Shown: positions 8,648 through 18,240, numbered from the stretch's first letter. The stretch is DNA of 64,000 nt from Ciceribacter thiooxidans (GCF_014126615.1 NZ_CP059897.1:124001-188000), one strand, 5' to 3'. Translations and numbers: made by a program. Notes: generated by a model not told the origin, from the letters alone.

Positions 8648-9577
8648 TCAAAAACCAGTTCTTGAGAGAAATGCCCGGCTCGCGGCCAGGTCATCGAGGA
8701 TGCTACCGGTATTGCGCGGGTCGCGCTCCTGCTCGATGGTGATGTAGCCGGCGTATCCAAGTTCGGTGAGAAGCGTCCGGACCGCCGGATAGTCGATCGA
8801 GCCGCGGCCGATCGGGCACATCACGCCCCTGGCGCAGGCGTCGAAAAAGCGGATGTGCTCTTGCATGACCTCCGCATAGACGTCGGCGTCGATATCCTTG
8901 AAGTGGATGTAGTCGACACGGTCCCAATAGCGCCGCAACGTCGCCACCGGGTCCATACCGGAATAGACCATGTGGCCTGTGTCGAGGCACAGGCCAGCCA
9001 GATCGGCCGGGATGTCATTGACGATGAGTTCGAGCTCGTCGGCAAACTCGATAAAACCGCCAGCGTGCGGATGGATTGTCGCTCTGACACCGTATCGATC
9101 GCGCGCCAGTGTCGCGATAGCCCGGATATTCTCCACCATCCCGCGCCTTGCGGTACGATCGAGGCGCATGGCGCACTCCGAGTGCCCGGCCGCGTAGTCG
9201 CGCTCGTCATGGCCCCAGTCCATGACCGTCAGGTAGGGAGCGGCGAAGCGCTGCCCGGCATGGGTTTGGGGTTTCGGCAGTTGGGTGATCAGTGCGCAGA
9301 TCTCATCCGTCTGGCGCAGCAGGTTCTCGCGGTTCGACAGCGATACGAGATCATCAAAGATGGTGCCGGCGACGATCGTCAAATCCCGCTTATTGAGCGC
9401 GTCCGAGACAAGGTTGAGGTCAAGCGGCAGATAGCCGTATGGCCCGAGCTCCAGACCTCCGAATCCAGTACCCCTCGCCTCATCCAACACCTTTTCCCAA
9501 CTCGGCAGATGCGGATTTCTCACATCATCGACACCCCAGCAGCAGGGAGCGGTTGTTATGGTGATCGGGTTGCACAT
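8648..9577 (-). CDS. Sugar phosphate isomerase/epimerase-like TIM barrel (IolE-like)
   Basis: The 309-residue protein belongs to the xylose-isomerase-like TIM barrel superfamily that includes IolE, IolH and MocC. It opens with ITTAPCCWGVDD, the position where IolE has its first strand. The metal-binding strands read GGLELGPYG, IHPHAGGF (a His-rich strand typical of the family), LCLDTGHMVYSG and YIHFKDID. It may supply the inosose dehydratase step, since no unambiguous iolE is present, but epimerase activity on another inositol is equally possible. Its start overlaps the stop of the ABM gene by one base (TGATG). Confidence 0.8.
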   Translation of the reverse strand: MCNPITITTAPCCWGVDDVRNPHLPSWEKVLDEARGTGFGGLELGPYGYLPLDLNLVSDALNKRDLTIVAGTIFDDLVSLSNRENLLRQTDEICALITQLPKPQTHAGQRFAAPYLTVMDWGHDERDYAAGHSECAMRLDRTARRGMVENIRAIATLARDRYGVRATIHPHAGGFIEFADELELIVNDIPADLAGLCLDTGHMVYSGMDPVATLRRYWDRVDYIHFKDIDADVYAEVMQEHIRFFDACARGVMCPIGRGSIDYPAVRTLLTELGYAGYITIEQERDPRNTGSILDDLAASRAFLSRTGF

Positions 9578-9870
9578 CAGGTTGTGGCCGCAATTGTTTC
9601 AAAAGTGAATGAACGGTGAAGTGGTTCGCAAAACTCAAGGAAGCGTTGGGTATGATCCCGCAAAAGATGATGCGCGTAGGCGTCTTCATCTTTCCAGGCC
9701 TCGATGAAAACGAGCCGGTTCGGATCATCAGTGCATGTGAAGCAATCAAAGGAAAGACAACCGTCCTCCACCCTTGTAGCGACCTGCACCTCCGGAGCGC
9801 GGGCGAGAATCTCGTCCCGCGTCCCCGGAACAAGTTCGATCGTGACAATGAACTTGTACGGTCCTGTCAT
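9577..9870 (-). CDS. ABM-domain (antibiotic biosynthesis monooxygenase-like) protein
   Basis: This 97-residue protein has a single ferredoxin-like ABM domain: an N-terminal strand FIVTIELVPG, the helix DEILARAPEVQ, then EDGCLSFDCFT and RLVFIEAWKDEDAYAHHL. Such proteins act as dimers and include quinol or haem-degrading oxygenases and small carbohydrate-related enzymes. Its place between two TIM-barrel isomerases in an inositol operon suggests a role in carbohydrate conversion, perhaps as a mutarotase-like helper, but this is inference. It overlaps both neighbours by a few bases, so it is surely co-translated. Confidence 0.85.
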   Translation of the reverse strand: MTGPYKFIVTIELVPGTRDEILARAPEVQVATRVEDGCLSFDCFTCTDDPNRLVFIEAWKDEDAYAHHLLRDHTQRFLEFCEPLHRSFTFETIAATT

Positions 9871-10808
9871 CGGCTGATCGTTGCCTGCAAAGCATCGATC
9901 GAAGACTGGATGCCGGCGTCCGTCGACATCGTGAAATCTTCCATCTCAAGGCTGACCCAGCCGTTGTAGCCGACCATGCGAACGACAGAGAAGAACTCCT
10001 TCCACCATTGCAGGTCATGGCCTGCACCGACGGCGACGTAGTTCCAGGTGCGGTTGGCGACGTCCGTCACATCCTTGAGTTCCAGCAGACCGTTAACGTC
10101 GGCGAGCCCGCGCTCGATACGTGTGTCCTTGCCATGGCAATGGTGAATAGCACTGCCGAGCGCACGGGCGGACGCGATCGGATCGGCGCCCTTCCAGAAC
10201 AAATGGCTCGGGTCGAGATTCATGCCGACGGTCGGGCCAACTTCGTTGCGCAGACGGAACAGCGTTTCGGGGTTCCAGACGAGCATCGCCGAGAAGTTCT
10301 CCAGCGCGTATCTCTCTACACCGACTTCCTTGGCGAGCTTCACCAAGTCGTGCCACAGCGGGAAGGCTCGGTCCTCCCATTGATACCGGTCGCGTTCGGG
10401 CATCTCTTCCGGCCAACTCTTAGTGTAGACTAGCCAGTTCGGAACCATGTCGCCGGGAGCGGCTTCCGGCAGGCCGGACATGGTAACGATGGTCTTCACG
10501 CCGATCTCACCAGCGAGATGGATCGTCTGCTCCATCTCCCTTCGATGGCGCTTTCCCATCTCGCCCGGATCGAGGGGATTGGCCGAGCAATTGAGGGCAG
10601 CGATCTCAAGGCCGCGTGCCTCGATTTCCTTCAGTTTGGACTTGAGCAGTCCCTTATCGGCAAGGAGTTCGTCGGCCCGGAAATGTGGCGCGCGGGACCA
10701 GCCGCCACCGGTCATTTCGATGCCTTCGACGCCGAGTTTGACACATTTGTCGAGCATCTCGGTGAAGGAGAGATTGCCCATCACGTCGGTGCAAATTGAA
10801 AGTTTCAT
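9867..10808 (-). CDS. Sugar phosphate isomerase/epimerase-like TIM barrel
   Basis: Starting at ATG 10808 the protein has 313 residues. A longer in-frame extension to 10958 lacks family similarity and would overlap the upstream gene. It is a xylose-isomerase-like TIM barrel: MKLSICTDVMGNLSF, then GVEGIEMTGGGW, ALENFSAMLVW, MNLDPSHLFW (metal-ligand Asp and His) and IHHCHGKDTRI. The C-terminal strand WVSLEMEDF carries the usual Glu. Together with the gene at 8648 it gives the operon two such enzymes besides the IolH-like one. Likely substrates are inososes or their epimers. Confidence 0.8.
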   Translation of the reverse strand: MKLSICTDVMGNLSFTEMLDKCVKLGVEGIEMTGGGWSRAPHFRADELLADKGLLKSKLKEIEARGLEIAALNCSANPLDPGEMGKRHRREMEQTIHLAGEIGVKTIVTMSGLPEAAPGDMVPNWLVYTKSWPEEMPERDRYQWEDRAFPLWHDLVKLAKEVGVERYALENFSAMLVWNPETLFRLRNEVGPTVGMNLDPSHLFWKGADPIASARALGSAIHHCHGKDTRIERGLADVNGLLELKDVTDVANRTWNYVAVGAGHDLQWWKEFFSVVRMVGYNGWVSLEMEDFTMSTDAGIQSSIDALQATISR

Positions 10809-10890
10809 GGTGTCGTCTTTCTGAGGTTCGAGAAAAAGAGGGAGCGCGCTCGGGAGGAGTTGGAGGAGGTTCGCGCGCCCCCGCAGTAAC

Positions 10891-12063
10891 TCACTTGAAA
10901 TCGACCCAGACAGCGCCGGCGTCAGCCGAACGGACGCAGTTCTCCAGCCAGCGGACACCTTCGGTGCCGGCTTTGATGTCCGGGTAGTGATGGGTTTTCA
11001 GGAACGCTTCGTCGCCGCGCGTCTTCGCGTCGATCGCCTGGGCGATCCACAGATAGATGTTCGCCCAGCTGTCGCCGAGGCCTTCGGTGTGCAGCGCCCC
11101 CATGCGGTCGGCGGCAAGGCTTTCCTCTTCGAGATACGGCATGCCGTGATGAAGAATGCGGTTCGGCTCGTCCTGTACGTCGTAGAACAGCTGGTCAGGG
11201 TGGCTGTCCGACCATTCGACGCTGGCCTTGGAGCCCACGAACCGGTAGCGCTGGGACCCCATATTGCCGGCGTTGACGGACGAAACCCAGAGACGGCCGC
11301 GCGCACCATTGTCATAGTGCATCAGGACTGTCGCATGATCCTCGAGCGGCGCACGGGTCGGTATGAACGCCTTGCGGTCGCAGAGTAGCTTTTCAACCTT
11401 CATGTGCGGTAGCACCACCTCGGAGAGATAGTAGAGGTGCGTGCCGATATCGCCGAGAACGAAAGTCGGGCCGGCCGTCTTGGGGTTCGTGCGCCATTTC
11501 ACGGCCTCGCCGGCACCGACATCGTCGCCGGCGTTGAAGCCATGGGTGTATTGCATGTCGACGATGCGGATCTCGCCGAGCATGCCGTTCCTGACCATCG
11601 CGGCCATCTGATGAACCAGTGGGTGACCGGTGAAGCCGTAGGTCACACCGACAATCAGGCCTTTTTCGGCGGCAAGCCTCTCAACCTCCTCGCATTCGGC
11701 GACGGTGAAGAACAGCGGCTTTTCGCAGATCACGTTTAGGCCGGCCTCCAGGCAGGCTTTGGTGATCTCGTAGTGGGTGAAGTTCGGCGTCGCGATCGAG
11801 ACGACTTCGACGCCGTCCTCGCGTGCTTTTTCACCCGCGATCAGAGCCTTATAGTCGGCGTAGCAACGGTCCCCGGCCACTCCCAGCCTGGTGCCGAAGT
11901 CGCGTCCACGCTCGGCATCTAGGTCAAAGGCTCCGCAGACGAGCTGGTATGTGCCGTCTCGTTGGGCGCCCGTTCGGTGCTTGTAGCCCACCTGTCCGGT
12001 ACGGCCTCCACCGACCATGCCCCAACGCAAGGGACGGGCAATCGTTCTTTCTCCATTGATCAT
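10891..12063 (-). CDS. Gfo/Idh/MocA family oxidoreductase
   Basis: This 390-residue NAD(P)-dependent dehydrogenase has an N-terminal Rossmann fold (WGMVGGGRTGQVG), the family motif NVICEKPLFFT with its catalytic Lys at EKP, and the C-terminal domain with FVLGDIGTHLYYLSE (Asp/His pair). The MocA/IolW branch oxidises scyllo-inositol, scyllo-inosamine or related sugars, and this is probably the second inositol-isomer dehydrogenase of the operon. An AGGAAG ribosome site precedes the ATG. The exact substrate cannot be read from sequence. Confidence 0.85.
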   Translation of the reverse strand: MINGERTIARPLRWGMVGGGRTGQVGYKHRTGAQRDGTYQLVCGAFDLDAERGRDFGTRLGVAGDRCYADYKALIAGEKAREDGVEVVSIATPNFTHYEITKACLEAGLNVICEKPLFFTVAECEEVERLAAEKGLIVGVTYGFTGHPLVHQMAAMVRNGMLGEIRIVDMQYTHGFNAGDDVGAGEAVKWRTNPKTAGPTFVLGDIGTHLYYLSEVVLPHMKVEKLLCDRKAFIPTRAPLEDHATVLMHYDNGARGRLWVSSVNAGNMGSQRYRFVGSKASVEWSDSHPDQLFYDVQDEPNRILHHGMPYLEEESLAADRMGALHTEGLGDSWANIYLWIAQAIDAKTRGDEAFLKTHHYPDIKAGTEGVRWLENCVRSADAGAVWVDFK

Positions 12064-12093
12064 GCGATCATCTTCCTGAAATAGCCTATCCGT

Positions 12094-13119
12094 TCATTCC
12101 GCCGCCAAAGCGGCCGGTGGCCCATAAAGGCCGGGTTTCGCGATCATTTTGACCGCTTCAAAGCTGTTGCTGAAGGCAGCGCGTAGGGCAGCATCGGCCA
12201 CCAGCGTGGCCGCGTAGCCGTCCCAGGTCGAGGGACCGGTTGCGGTGCCATGCGAGGCCGCCAGGATCCATTCCCGGAACTCCTGGTCGTAGGCTTCGAT
12301 GAAGCGTTCCCGCCAATCCTCGGGGATCGCCTGACGGATGCCGTTGGCATCCGAAATCACAGTGGCCGGGCGGTTCGGCAGCGCGGCCACGCCCGTCTCG
12401 CAGCTGACTTCGCCGCGGATGTCGTAGCCATAGGCGATGTTTACCGAAATCTCGACATCGACGAGCGCACCGGACGCCATGTGCAAAAGCACGAACACCG
12501 GGTCACGCAATTCGCCACCACGCGAGGAACGACGCGGCACACGCACCTCCACGCCGGCAACTTCGTCGGACAGGAGCCAGCGGGAGATATCCGCGTCATG
12601 CACTAGCGTGTCGTTCAACGGCATGTCGGACGTGTATAGCCCCCCGGGCACCGAGGCATTGCGGTGCACGGAATGGAACATCAGCGGCGCGCCCAGCCTC
12701 CCGCCGTCGATCACTGCTTTGAGGCGGCGATAGTCCGCATCGAAGCGACGCATGAAGCCTACCTGCACGAGCCGCCGACCATGGGCCGCTTCGGCTTCCA
12801 TGACGCGAAGCGCAGCGGCTTCTGACGTCACCAAAGGCTTTTCGCAGAAAACGGGCTTGCCGGCGGCGATTGCCGCGAGCAGTTGCTCCTCATGCGCCGG
12901 GCCCCAGGAGCAGATGACCACGGCCTGTACGTTACTGGATGAGATGAGCGCCGAAGGATTGGCGAACACCTCTGCCCCACCGGGGGCCGCCGCAGCGGCC
13001 CGGGCCTGATCGATATCAGTAACGCCCACCACTTCGACCCCGGAGAGAACCTCCGTAAGACGGCGGATATGATCCTGCCCGATCATGCCCGTGCCGATGA
13101 CGCCGACCCGTAAAGTCAT
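12094..13119 (-). CDS. iolG: Inositol 2-dehydrogenase-like (IolG/IdhA family)
   Basis: The protein has 341 residues. The N-terminal nucleotide-binding motif [16 protein letters not shown] and the DIDQ after strand 2 favour [13 protein letters not shown] contains the catalytic Lys. [11 protein letters not shown] and [14 protein letters not shown] give the substrate-binding Asp and His of myo-inositol 2-dehydrogenase. It should convert myo-inositol, or a related cyclitol, to the inosose that starts the Iol pathway. The gene lies 10 bases from the iolH-like gene upstream, in the same operon. I am confident of the family and moderately confident of the substrate. Confidence 0.85.
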   Translation of the reverse strand: MTLRVGVIGTGMIGQDHIRRLTEVLSGVEVVGVTDIDQARAAAAAPGGAEVFANPSALISSSNVQAVVICSWGPAHEEQLLAAIAAGKPVFCEKPLVTSEAAALRVMEAEAAHGRRLVQVGFMRRFDADYRRLKAVIDGGRLGAPLMFHSVHRNASVPGGLYTSDMPLNDTLVHDADISRWLLSDEVAGVEVRVPRRSSRGGELRDPVFVLLHMASGALVDVEISVNIAYGYDIRGEVSCETGVAALPNRPATVISDANGIRQAIPEDWRERFIEAYDQEFREWILAASHGTATGPSTWDGYAATLVADAALRAAFSNSFEAVKMIAKPGLYGPPAALAAE

Positions 13120-13129
13120 TGGAAAAGCC

Positions 13130-14029
13130 TCACTTTTTATACTTGTCGATGTAGTTGTTCATTTCCCGGCACATGAACCGCCCGGACTCGTCGGCCCTGT
13201 CCTCCCAGGCGAAGACGCAGGAGGTCATGATGCCGTCGAAACCGATCTCGGCGAGCGTGCCGAAGAAGTCGTCCCATGGCACTTCGCCCTGGCCGATATT
13301 GAGGTGCTGGTGCACGCGGGCGGTCGAGCCCGGCGGGTTGACGATGTAGCGAAGACCGGACGAGGCCTTGTGGTTGAAGGTGTCGCCGACATGCACATGA
13401 GCCAGCACGTCCTTCGCCTCGCGCAGCATCGCTTTCGTGTCGTCACCGAAATAGAAGGTGTGCGGCGCGCAGTAGAGGAACTTCACGTTCTTCGAGTTGA
13501 CCGTGCGGATGATGTCGAGCGCCGGCTGCAGCGTCTCGCACCAGTCTTCCGGATGCGGCTCGACATGCAGGTTGATGCCCTCGCGCTCGAAGAGCGGAAC
13601 GAGCTCTTCCATCGAGCGCCACCAGGCATCCTCGCAGGCCTCGATCATCGAACCGGTATGGCAGCAGTAGCACGAGCCCTTGTCGGGGTGCGGCCCGCGG
13701 CCGAACTCCGAGTTCATCGTGTCGACTTCCATCTCGACGGCGATTTCGATCGCCCGCTTCCAGTGCTTCACCGCCGCTTGCCGCTCGGTCTCGTCGTTCG
13801 AGGCCCAGCGGTACATCGGAAGCAGTGAAGCGATGCCGACCTCGGCACTTCTAAGGGCCTGCTTGAAGGACCGGATACGCTCCGGGAAGACCCGAGGCGC
13901 CTTGAACCACTCGAGGAAATCGGCCCGGGGCGACAGCTCGATCCAGTCGTAGCCGAGTTCCTTGACTTTACGGGGCAGCTCCTCGAGTGAGAGATGCCGA
14001 TGCATGAAAGGGTCCAGTGCAATCTTCAT
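13130..14029 (-). CDS. iolH: IolH-like sugar phosphate isomerase/epimerase
   Basis: The 299-residue TIM barrel opens with [20 protein letters not shown], which is how IolH proteins begin (myo-inositol catabolism protein IolH). Metal-binding strands include [34 protein letters not shown] and [14 protein letters not shown]. IolH has no firmly assigned reaction and is thought to isomerise or epimerise an inositol intermediate. A GGAGAT ribosome site lies before the ATG. It is the first enzyme gene after the transporter genes in the operon. Confidence 0.8.
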   Translation of the reverse strand: MKIALDPFMHRHLSLEELPRKVKELGYDWIELSPRADFLEWFKAPRVFPERIRSFKQALRSAEVGIASLLPMYRWASNDETERQAAVKHWKRAIEIAVEMEVDTMNSEFGRGPHPDKGSCYCCHTGSMIEACEDAWWRSMEELVPLFEREGINLHVEPHPEDWCETLQPALDIIRTVNSKNVKFLYCAPHTFYFGDDTKAMLREAKDVLAHVHVGDTFNHKASSGLRYIVNPPGSTARVHQHLNIGQGEVPWDDFFGTLAEIGFDGIMTSCVFAWEDRADESGRFMCREMNNYIDKYKK

Positions 14030-14137
14030 TTTGATCTCCAGAATTCTGGACGCAATTCTCCCCTCTTCGAAAGCGGAGCTTTGAGCCGCCGTCGGAGCCG
14101 GGCGCGTTGCGCAATTCGTTTGTGGTGCCGTCAGCGT

Positions 14138-14962
14138 CTACTGCGCTGGCGGCGGCGGCTGACCCTCGTGGGTCGACATATAGGTTTCGATTTGGGCCTC
14201 GAGGTCCGCCATAGTTTCCCCACCCGCCATCAAGTCGGTGATCTCCTCACGGGTCTTTTCGCCTCTGCGGAAATCAGCGGCGATTGCCCCACGGATGAGC
14301 ACGGCGAAGTGATCACCGACCGCCATTGCATGCATGACCTGGTGCGTGATGAAAATCACCGCCAGGCCCCGTCGCTTCGCCTCGTTGACGATCCTGAGCA
14401 CATGTGCGGCTTGTTTCACACCAAGCGCGGCGGTTGGCTCGTCAAGGATCAGAACACGCGCGCCGAAATGCACGGCACGGGCAATCGCAAGCGACTGGCG
14501 TTCGCCGCCTGAAAGCCCCCCAACGAGGCGATCGCCATCATCGATGCGGGTGATGCCGAAGTTTTGCACGGCCCTGACGGCAATCTCGTTGGCTGTCTTC
14601 CGATCATAGATCTTGAAGGGACCCCAGCCTTTGGTGGGTTCGGCGCCGACAAAGAAGGAACGTCCGATTGACATCAGCGGAAAGGTGCCGCCGAACTGAT
14701 GCACGGTGGAGATACCCTTTTCCTGTGCCTCGCGCGGTCCGCTGAATTCGACCGGCTGGCCGTCCATCAGGATGGTGCCGCGCGTCGGTTTGTGAACGCC
14801 GGCAAGCGTCTTGATGAGCGTCGATTTGCCGGCGCCGTTGTCGCCGAGCAGGCAGAGCACCTCCCCTGCGCGGACCTGGAGCGAGATGTCTTGGAGGACG
14901 TCGATTGGACCGAAGCTCTTGTCGACATTTTGGAGTTCCAGGATGGGAGCATTCTCAGACAT
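14138..14962 (-). CDS. Sugar (inositol-class) ABC transporter ATPase
   Basis: The 274-residue ATPase has a single ABC domain rather than the fused double domain of RbsA. Walker A is LLGDNGAGKSTLIKTLAG, the signature is LSGGERQSLAIARA and Walker B is VLILDEPTAALG. An extension rich in Pro and Gln ends the protein. It powers import through the two permeases encoded just upstream. Half-size ATPases of this type are common in rhizobial CUT2 systems. The ribosome site is poor, and translation may depend on coupling to the permease gene that ends 10 bases before. Confidence 0.9.
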   Translation of the reverse strand: MSENAPILELQNVDKSFGPIDVLQDISLQVRAGEVLCLLGDNGAGKSTLIKTLAGVHKPTRGTILMDGQPVEFSGPREAQEKGISTVHQFGGTFPLMSIGRSFFVGAEPTKGWGPFKIYDRKTANEIAVRAVQNFGITRIDDGDRLVGGLSGGERQSLAIARAVHFGARVLILDEPTAALGVKQAAHVLRIVNEAKRRGLAVIFITHQVMHAMAVGDHFAVLIRGAIAADFRRGEKTREEITDLMAGGETMADLEAQIETYMSTHEGQPPPPAQ

Positions 14963-14972
14963 GGTAGAGCAC

Positions 14973-15971
14973 TCACTTCTTTTTCTTCGGCGCGAAGCTC
15001 AGCGCCATCTGCCGGAAGGTATTGTTCATCAGGACCGCGGCCATGAGCATCACGCCGATGATGAGGTTGGACCAGTTGCGGTCGATGTCGGTGAAATAGA
15101 TCCCCTGATTGACGACGGCGAAGGTCAAAGCGCCAATGAAGACGCCGGCAACAGAACCGAAACCGCCGGTGAGCAGCACCCCACCCACGACGATCGAAAC
15201 GATTGTGTTGAAGATGTAGCTCATCCCGCCGGAGACCTGCGCCGAATTGAACAGGATCGCTCCGCACATACCGACGAAAGAAGCGGCAGTGCTCGACAGG
15301 ACAAAGAGGGCAATCTTGAGCCGTCTGGTCGGGATCCCGGCATTGCGCGCACTTATCTCGTCTCCGCCCATCGCGAAGATCCAATTGCCGTAGCGCGTGG
15401 CGTGCAACATGAAACCAAACACTACCGTCAGCCCGAGCCACCACAGGATGATCACCTGGAATTTGCCGTTGATAAGTTGGCCGAAGATCATTTTGGCCCA
15501 GTCCGGCGCATTAAGCGGAACGGAGGCGGCCCCTGTGAGAATGACGGAGCCGGCAAGCACGAGACCCTGAACAGCGACCAGAGTGCCGAGCGTGATGATC
15601 AGCGACGGCACGCTGGTACGCACAGCCAGCAAACCGTTAATCAATCCCACCGCGATACCGAGAGCAAGCGCCCCGAATACCCCGATCAAAATCGGCAACT
15701 CGTAATAGCCTGACAGAATGGCGATCGTCATCGAGCCGGCCGGGATCATCGCGCCGATCGAAATATCGAGTTCGCCAGCAATCATAAGGAGACCAACGGG
15801 TAAGGCGACAATCCCGAGATTGGCTGCAAAGTTGATCCAGCTTGCTGAGCCAAAGAGCGTGCCCAAACTCACGCCACCGAAGGCGACATAGAAGGCAATC
15901 ACCACAACGAAGCTCAGCGCGGCGCCGAATTCCGGGCGGCGAACAATTGATCCAAGGGAAAATCCATTCAT
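14973..15971 (-). CDS. CUT2 sugar ABC transporter permease
   Basis: The start is taken at ATG 15971, directly after a GGGTGGGAAG ribosome site and 11 bases past the previous gene, giving 332 residues. The protein is almost wholly hydrophobic, with 8 to 10 membrane segments and the family motif GELDISIGAMIP near residue 75. It also has GGDEISARNAGIP, the coupling-helix region of ribose/xylose-type permeases. It pairs with the closely similar permease upstream as a heterodimer and ends in KKKK. Confidence 0.9.
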   Translation of the reverse strand: MNGFSLGSIVRRPEFGAALSFVVVIAFYVAFGGVSLGTLFGSASWINFAANLGIVALPVGLLMIAGELDISIGAMIPAGSMTIAILSGYYELPILIGVFGALALGIAVGLINGLLAVRTSVPSLIITLGTLVAVQGLVLAGSVILTGAASVPLNAPDWAKMIFGQLINGKFQVIILWWLGLTVVFGFMLHATRYGNWIFAMGGDEISARNAGIPTRRLKIALFVLSSTAASFVGMCGAILFNSAQVSGGMSYIFNTIVSIVVGGVLLTGGFGSVAGVFIGALTFAVVNQGIYFTDIDRNWSNLIIGVMLMAAVLMNNTFRQMALSFAPKKKK

Positions 15972-15981
15972 CTTCCCACCC

Positions 15982-17031
15982 TCACTTCTTCTTTTTCGCG
16001 GCATAGGACATCGCAATCAGCCGGAACTTGTCGTTCATCATGACCGCGAGCAGCAGGAGCGCACCAATGATGACGCTGCCGAGGTTCGGGTCGATGCCGG
16101 TGAAATATATCCCCTGATTGACGATCGCGAAGGTGAGCGTGCCGAGGACGATGCCCACGACCGACCCTGCACCACCGGTCAAAAGCACGCCGCCAATGAC
16201 CACGCACATGATCGAATTGAAGATGAACGACTGCCCGGCAAGCACCTGCGCGCTTTGGTAGACAAGCACCTGGCTGACGCCGACGAAGGCAGCCGAAAAG
16301 CCCGACAGCATGTAGAGCGCGACCGTCAGTCTTTCCGTCGGAATACCGGCGTTGCGGGCCGAGATCTGGTCGCCTCCGAGGGCGAATACCCAGTTGCCCA
16401 CGGGAGAGACGTGCAGGAGGTAGAAGAAGCCCACTACGAACAGAACCCACCAGAAGATCGTCACCTGGAACATGCCGCCGATGAAATCGCCAAGTAGCGC
16501 CTTGGTGGTCGCGCTCGGCACAAGTGACACGCCCGTGCTTCCGGCGATGAGCACGGTGAAACCCAACGTAATGCCCATCACGCCGAACATCGAGCCGATC
16601 GTCACGATCAGAGACGGTACGCGGGTATGATTGACCAGGTGACCGTTGAAAAAACCCACAATCAACCCGACGCCCAGGCCGGCGGAAATGCCGACAATCT
16701 CGGGCAGGCCGTAATGGCCGGAAATTATCGCAACGGTGAGAGATGACGCGGGGATCACCGCGCCGATCGAGAGGTCCATTTCGCCTGCGATCATCAAAAG
16801 CCCGATCGGCAGCGCGACGATGCCGATCTCGGCCGCGACGTTAAGCCAGCTCGCGTACCCGGCAGCAGACAAAAAGACCTTGCCGCCGACGAGCGCGAAG
16901 AAGACGAACACGGCAATCAATCCCAGAAGCGATCCCGCCTCCGGGCGGCGGGAGAACTGCCCAAGCGACGCCCTGATGTTTTCGCCACCGGAATGAACCG
17001 CAGAGGCATGGACACTGTTTGTCGTGTTCAT
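15982..17031 (-). CDS. CUT2 sugar ABC transporter permease
   Basis: Starting at ATG 17031 gives 349 residues with a polar N-terminal tail. Membrane segments follow from about residue 32. The permease motif GEMDLSIGAVIP and the coupling loop GGDQISARNAGIPTERL match its partner gene. The two permeases are clearly paralogues, sharing even the lysine-rich C-terminus. This suggests a local duplication that became a heterodimeric channel, which is usual for rhizobial systems of this class. The gene follows the binding-protein gene across an intercistronic stem-loop. Confidence 0.9.
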   Translation of the reverse strand: MNTTNSVHASAVHSGGENIRASLGQFSRRPEAGSLLGLIAVFVFFALVGGKVFLSAAGYASWLNVAAEIGIVALPIGLLMIAGEMDLSIGAVIPASSLTVAIISGHYGLPEIVGISAGLGVGLIVGFFNGHLVNHTRVPSLIVTIGSMFGVMGITLGFTVLIAGSTGVSLVPSATTKALLGDFIGGMFQVTIFWWVLFVVGFFYLLHVSPVGNWVFALGGDQISARNAGIPTERLTVALYMLSGFSAAFVGVSQVLVYQSAQVLAGQSFIFNSIMCVVIGGVLLTGGAGSVVGIVLGTLTFAIVNQGIYFTGIDPNLGSVIIGALLLLAVMMNDKFRLIAMSYAAKKKK

Positions 17032-17088
17032 TTGATACCACCAAATGAAGCCGAACGATGGATGACGATCGACAGGTTGAGAGAATGA

Positions 17089-17116
17089 AAGCTGCCGACC
17101 CAACTGCCGGCAGCTT
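17089..17116 (-). terminator. Intercistronic stem-loop after the sugar-binding-protein gene
   Basis: The sequence AAGCTGCCG pairs perfectly with CGGCAGCTT across a 10-base loop. It lies just 3' of the binding-protein gene and before the permease genes, with no T-run. It is more likely an mRNA-stabilising or partial-termination hairpin that raises binding-protein yield than a full terminator. Confidence 0.6.
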
Positions 17117-17134
17117 CGCGACGATCGCCAACCG

Positions 17135-18109
17135 TTACCGGGCGCCGGCCTTCACTCCTGCAAGGGTTGCATCGACGTTTTCCTTGTCAATCACGCCGGG
17201 GCCGGTCAGGATTTCGCGGGTCGGCACGGTAAGACCGTAGTTGACATTGCCGTTCAGGATCGACACCGCCAGATATCCCTGCAGATATCCCTGCTGGTCG
17301 ATGGCGCAGAGCTGGGTACCGTTCTTGATGTTGTTCAGGATTGTTTCGTCCATGTTCATGCCACAGACTTTGACCTGATCCTTCTTGCCCGCCTGCGTGA
17401 CCCCGTTGACCGCCGAATTCGTGTCAACGTTGCCGATGGCGAACACGGCGTTGATCTCCGGATTCTGCAGCAAATGCGCCTTGAGCGCCTGCGCCACCGC
17501 CGTGGCCGAGCCGAAGGATGTTGCCGGCAACGGCAATGCCGAGCCGGCACCGCCACCCTCCGTGACGCCGTCGATCATGCCCTTGCAAAAAGCTTCGATG
17601 TTTGCCGCACCCGGCAGCGTATTGAGGCAGACGGCGTTCTTCAGGTCGTGCTTGGCGAAATACGTACCAGCAGCCTTGCCTGACAGGTAATCGTTGGAGC
17701 CGACATAGTTCATCGCTCCGAGACGGCCTGCGGCCTCGATGCCGCCAGCGTTGTATATGACCAGCGGAATGCCTTTTTCAACAACGGCTTTGAACGCCGG
17801 ATCCATCGCCTCCGGCACCCAGTCCGGACCAACGATCGCATCGGCTCCCTGGTCGATGGCTTGGCGGATCAATTCCGCCGCATCGACGCCAAGATTGTCA
17901 TAGTTCTGCGGTCCGAGCCAGGTCACCTTGCCACCCTGTGACTTGACGACCTTGCCGGCATCCTCGGCGCCGCGCTTTACGATCGACCAGAACGGATCGT
18001 CCGGCTTGCCGCCGACAACGAAAATGTTGGCCGCCATGACAGCCGTTGCAGTGCAGGTAATGATGGCGGCAGCTGACACCGTTGCCGCAAGACGGCGAAA
18101 TTTCGTCAT
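17135..18109 (-). CDS. Periplasmic sugar-binding protein (inositol/ribose class)
   Basis: The start at ATG 18109 is fixed by an AGGAG ribosome site and leaves a normal signal peptide (hydrophobic AATVSAAAIITCTATAVMA, cleaved before ANIF). The mature protein of about 300 residues is a type I binding protein: GKPDDPFWSIVKRG, the repeated AIDQGADAIV strand, and the hinge region GVIDKENVD near the end. It is the first gene of the long minus-strand operon, so its ligand is probably an inositol or methylated/aminated inositol. The operator-like palindrome at 18222-18240 lies upstream. Confidence 0.9.
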   Translation of the reverse strand: MTKFRRLAATVSAAAIITCTATAVMAANIFVVGGKPDDPFWSIVKRGAEDAGKVVKSQGGKVTWLGPQNYDNLGVDAAELIRQAIDQGADAIVGPDWVPEAMDPAFKAVVEKGIPLVIYNAGGIEAAGRLGAMNYVGSNDYLSGKAAGTYFAKHDLKNAVCLNTLPGAANIEAFCKGMIDGVTEGGGAGSALPLPATSFGSATAVAQALKAHLLQNPEINAVFAIGNVDTNSAVNGVTQAGKKDQVKVCGMNMDETILNNIKNGTQLCAIDQQGYLQGYLAVSILNGNVNYGLTVPTREILTGPGVIDKENVDATLAGVKAGAR

Positions 18110-18221
18110 TTCGATCTCCTCCCATGGTCGCGCCCCCTGGCGTAACCGTGAGGAGAAACATATCACTGCTTGAAATTCCGGGAACGGCAAATCATACTGA
18201 GCATACAAAAAGTGTCACTTC

Positions 18222-18240
18222 ATATCATTCATAATGATAT
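18222..18240. promoter_or_regulatory. Perfect palindrome, candidate LacI-family operator
   Basis: ATATCATTCATAATGATAT is a perfect 8-3-8 inverted repeat. It lies in the 158-base gap between the divergent binding-protein and LacI-family genes. The placement fits a single operator controlling both the inositol-type operon and the regulator itself. The odd spacer is unusual, since many LacI operators have an even, CG-centred palindrome. Confidence 0.65.
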
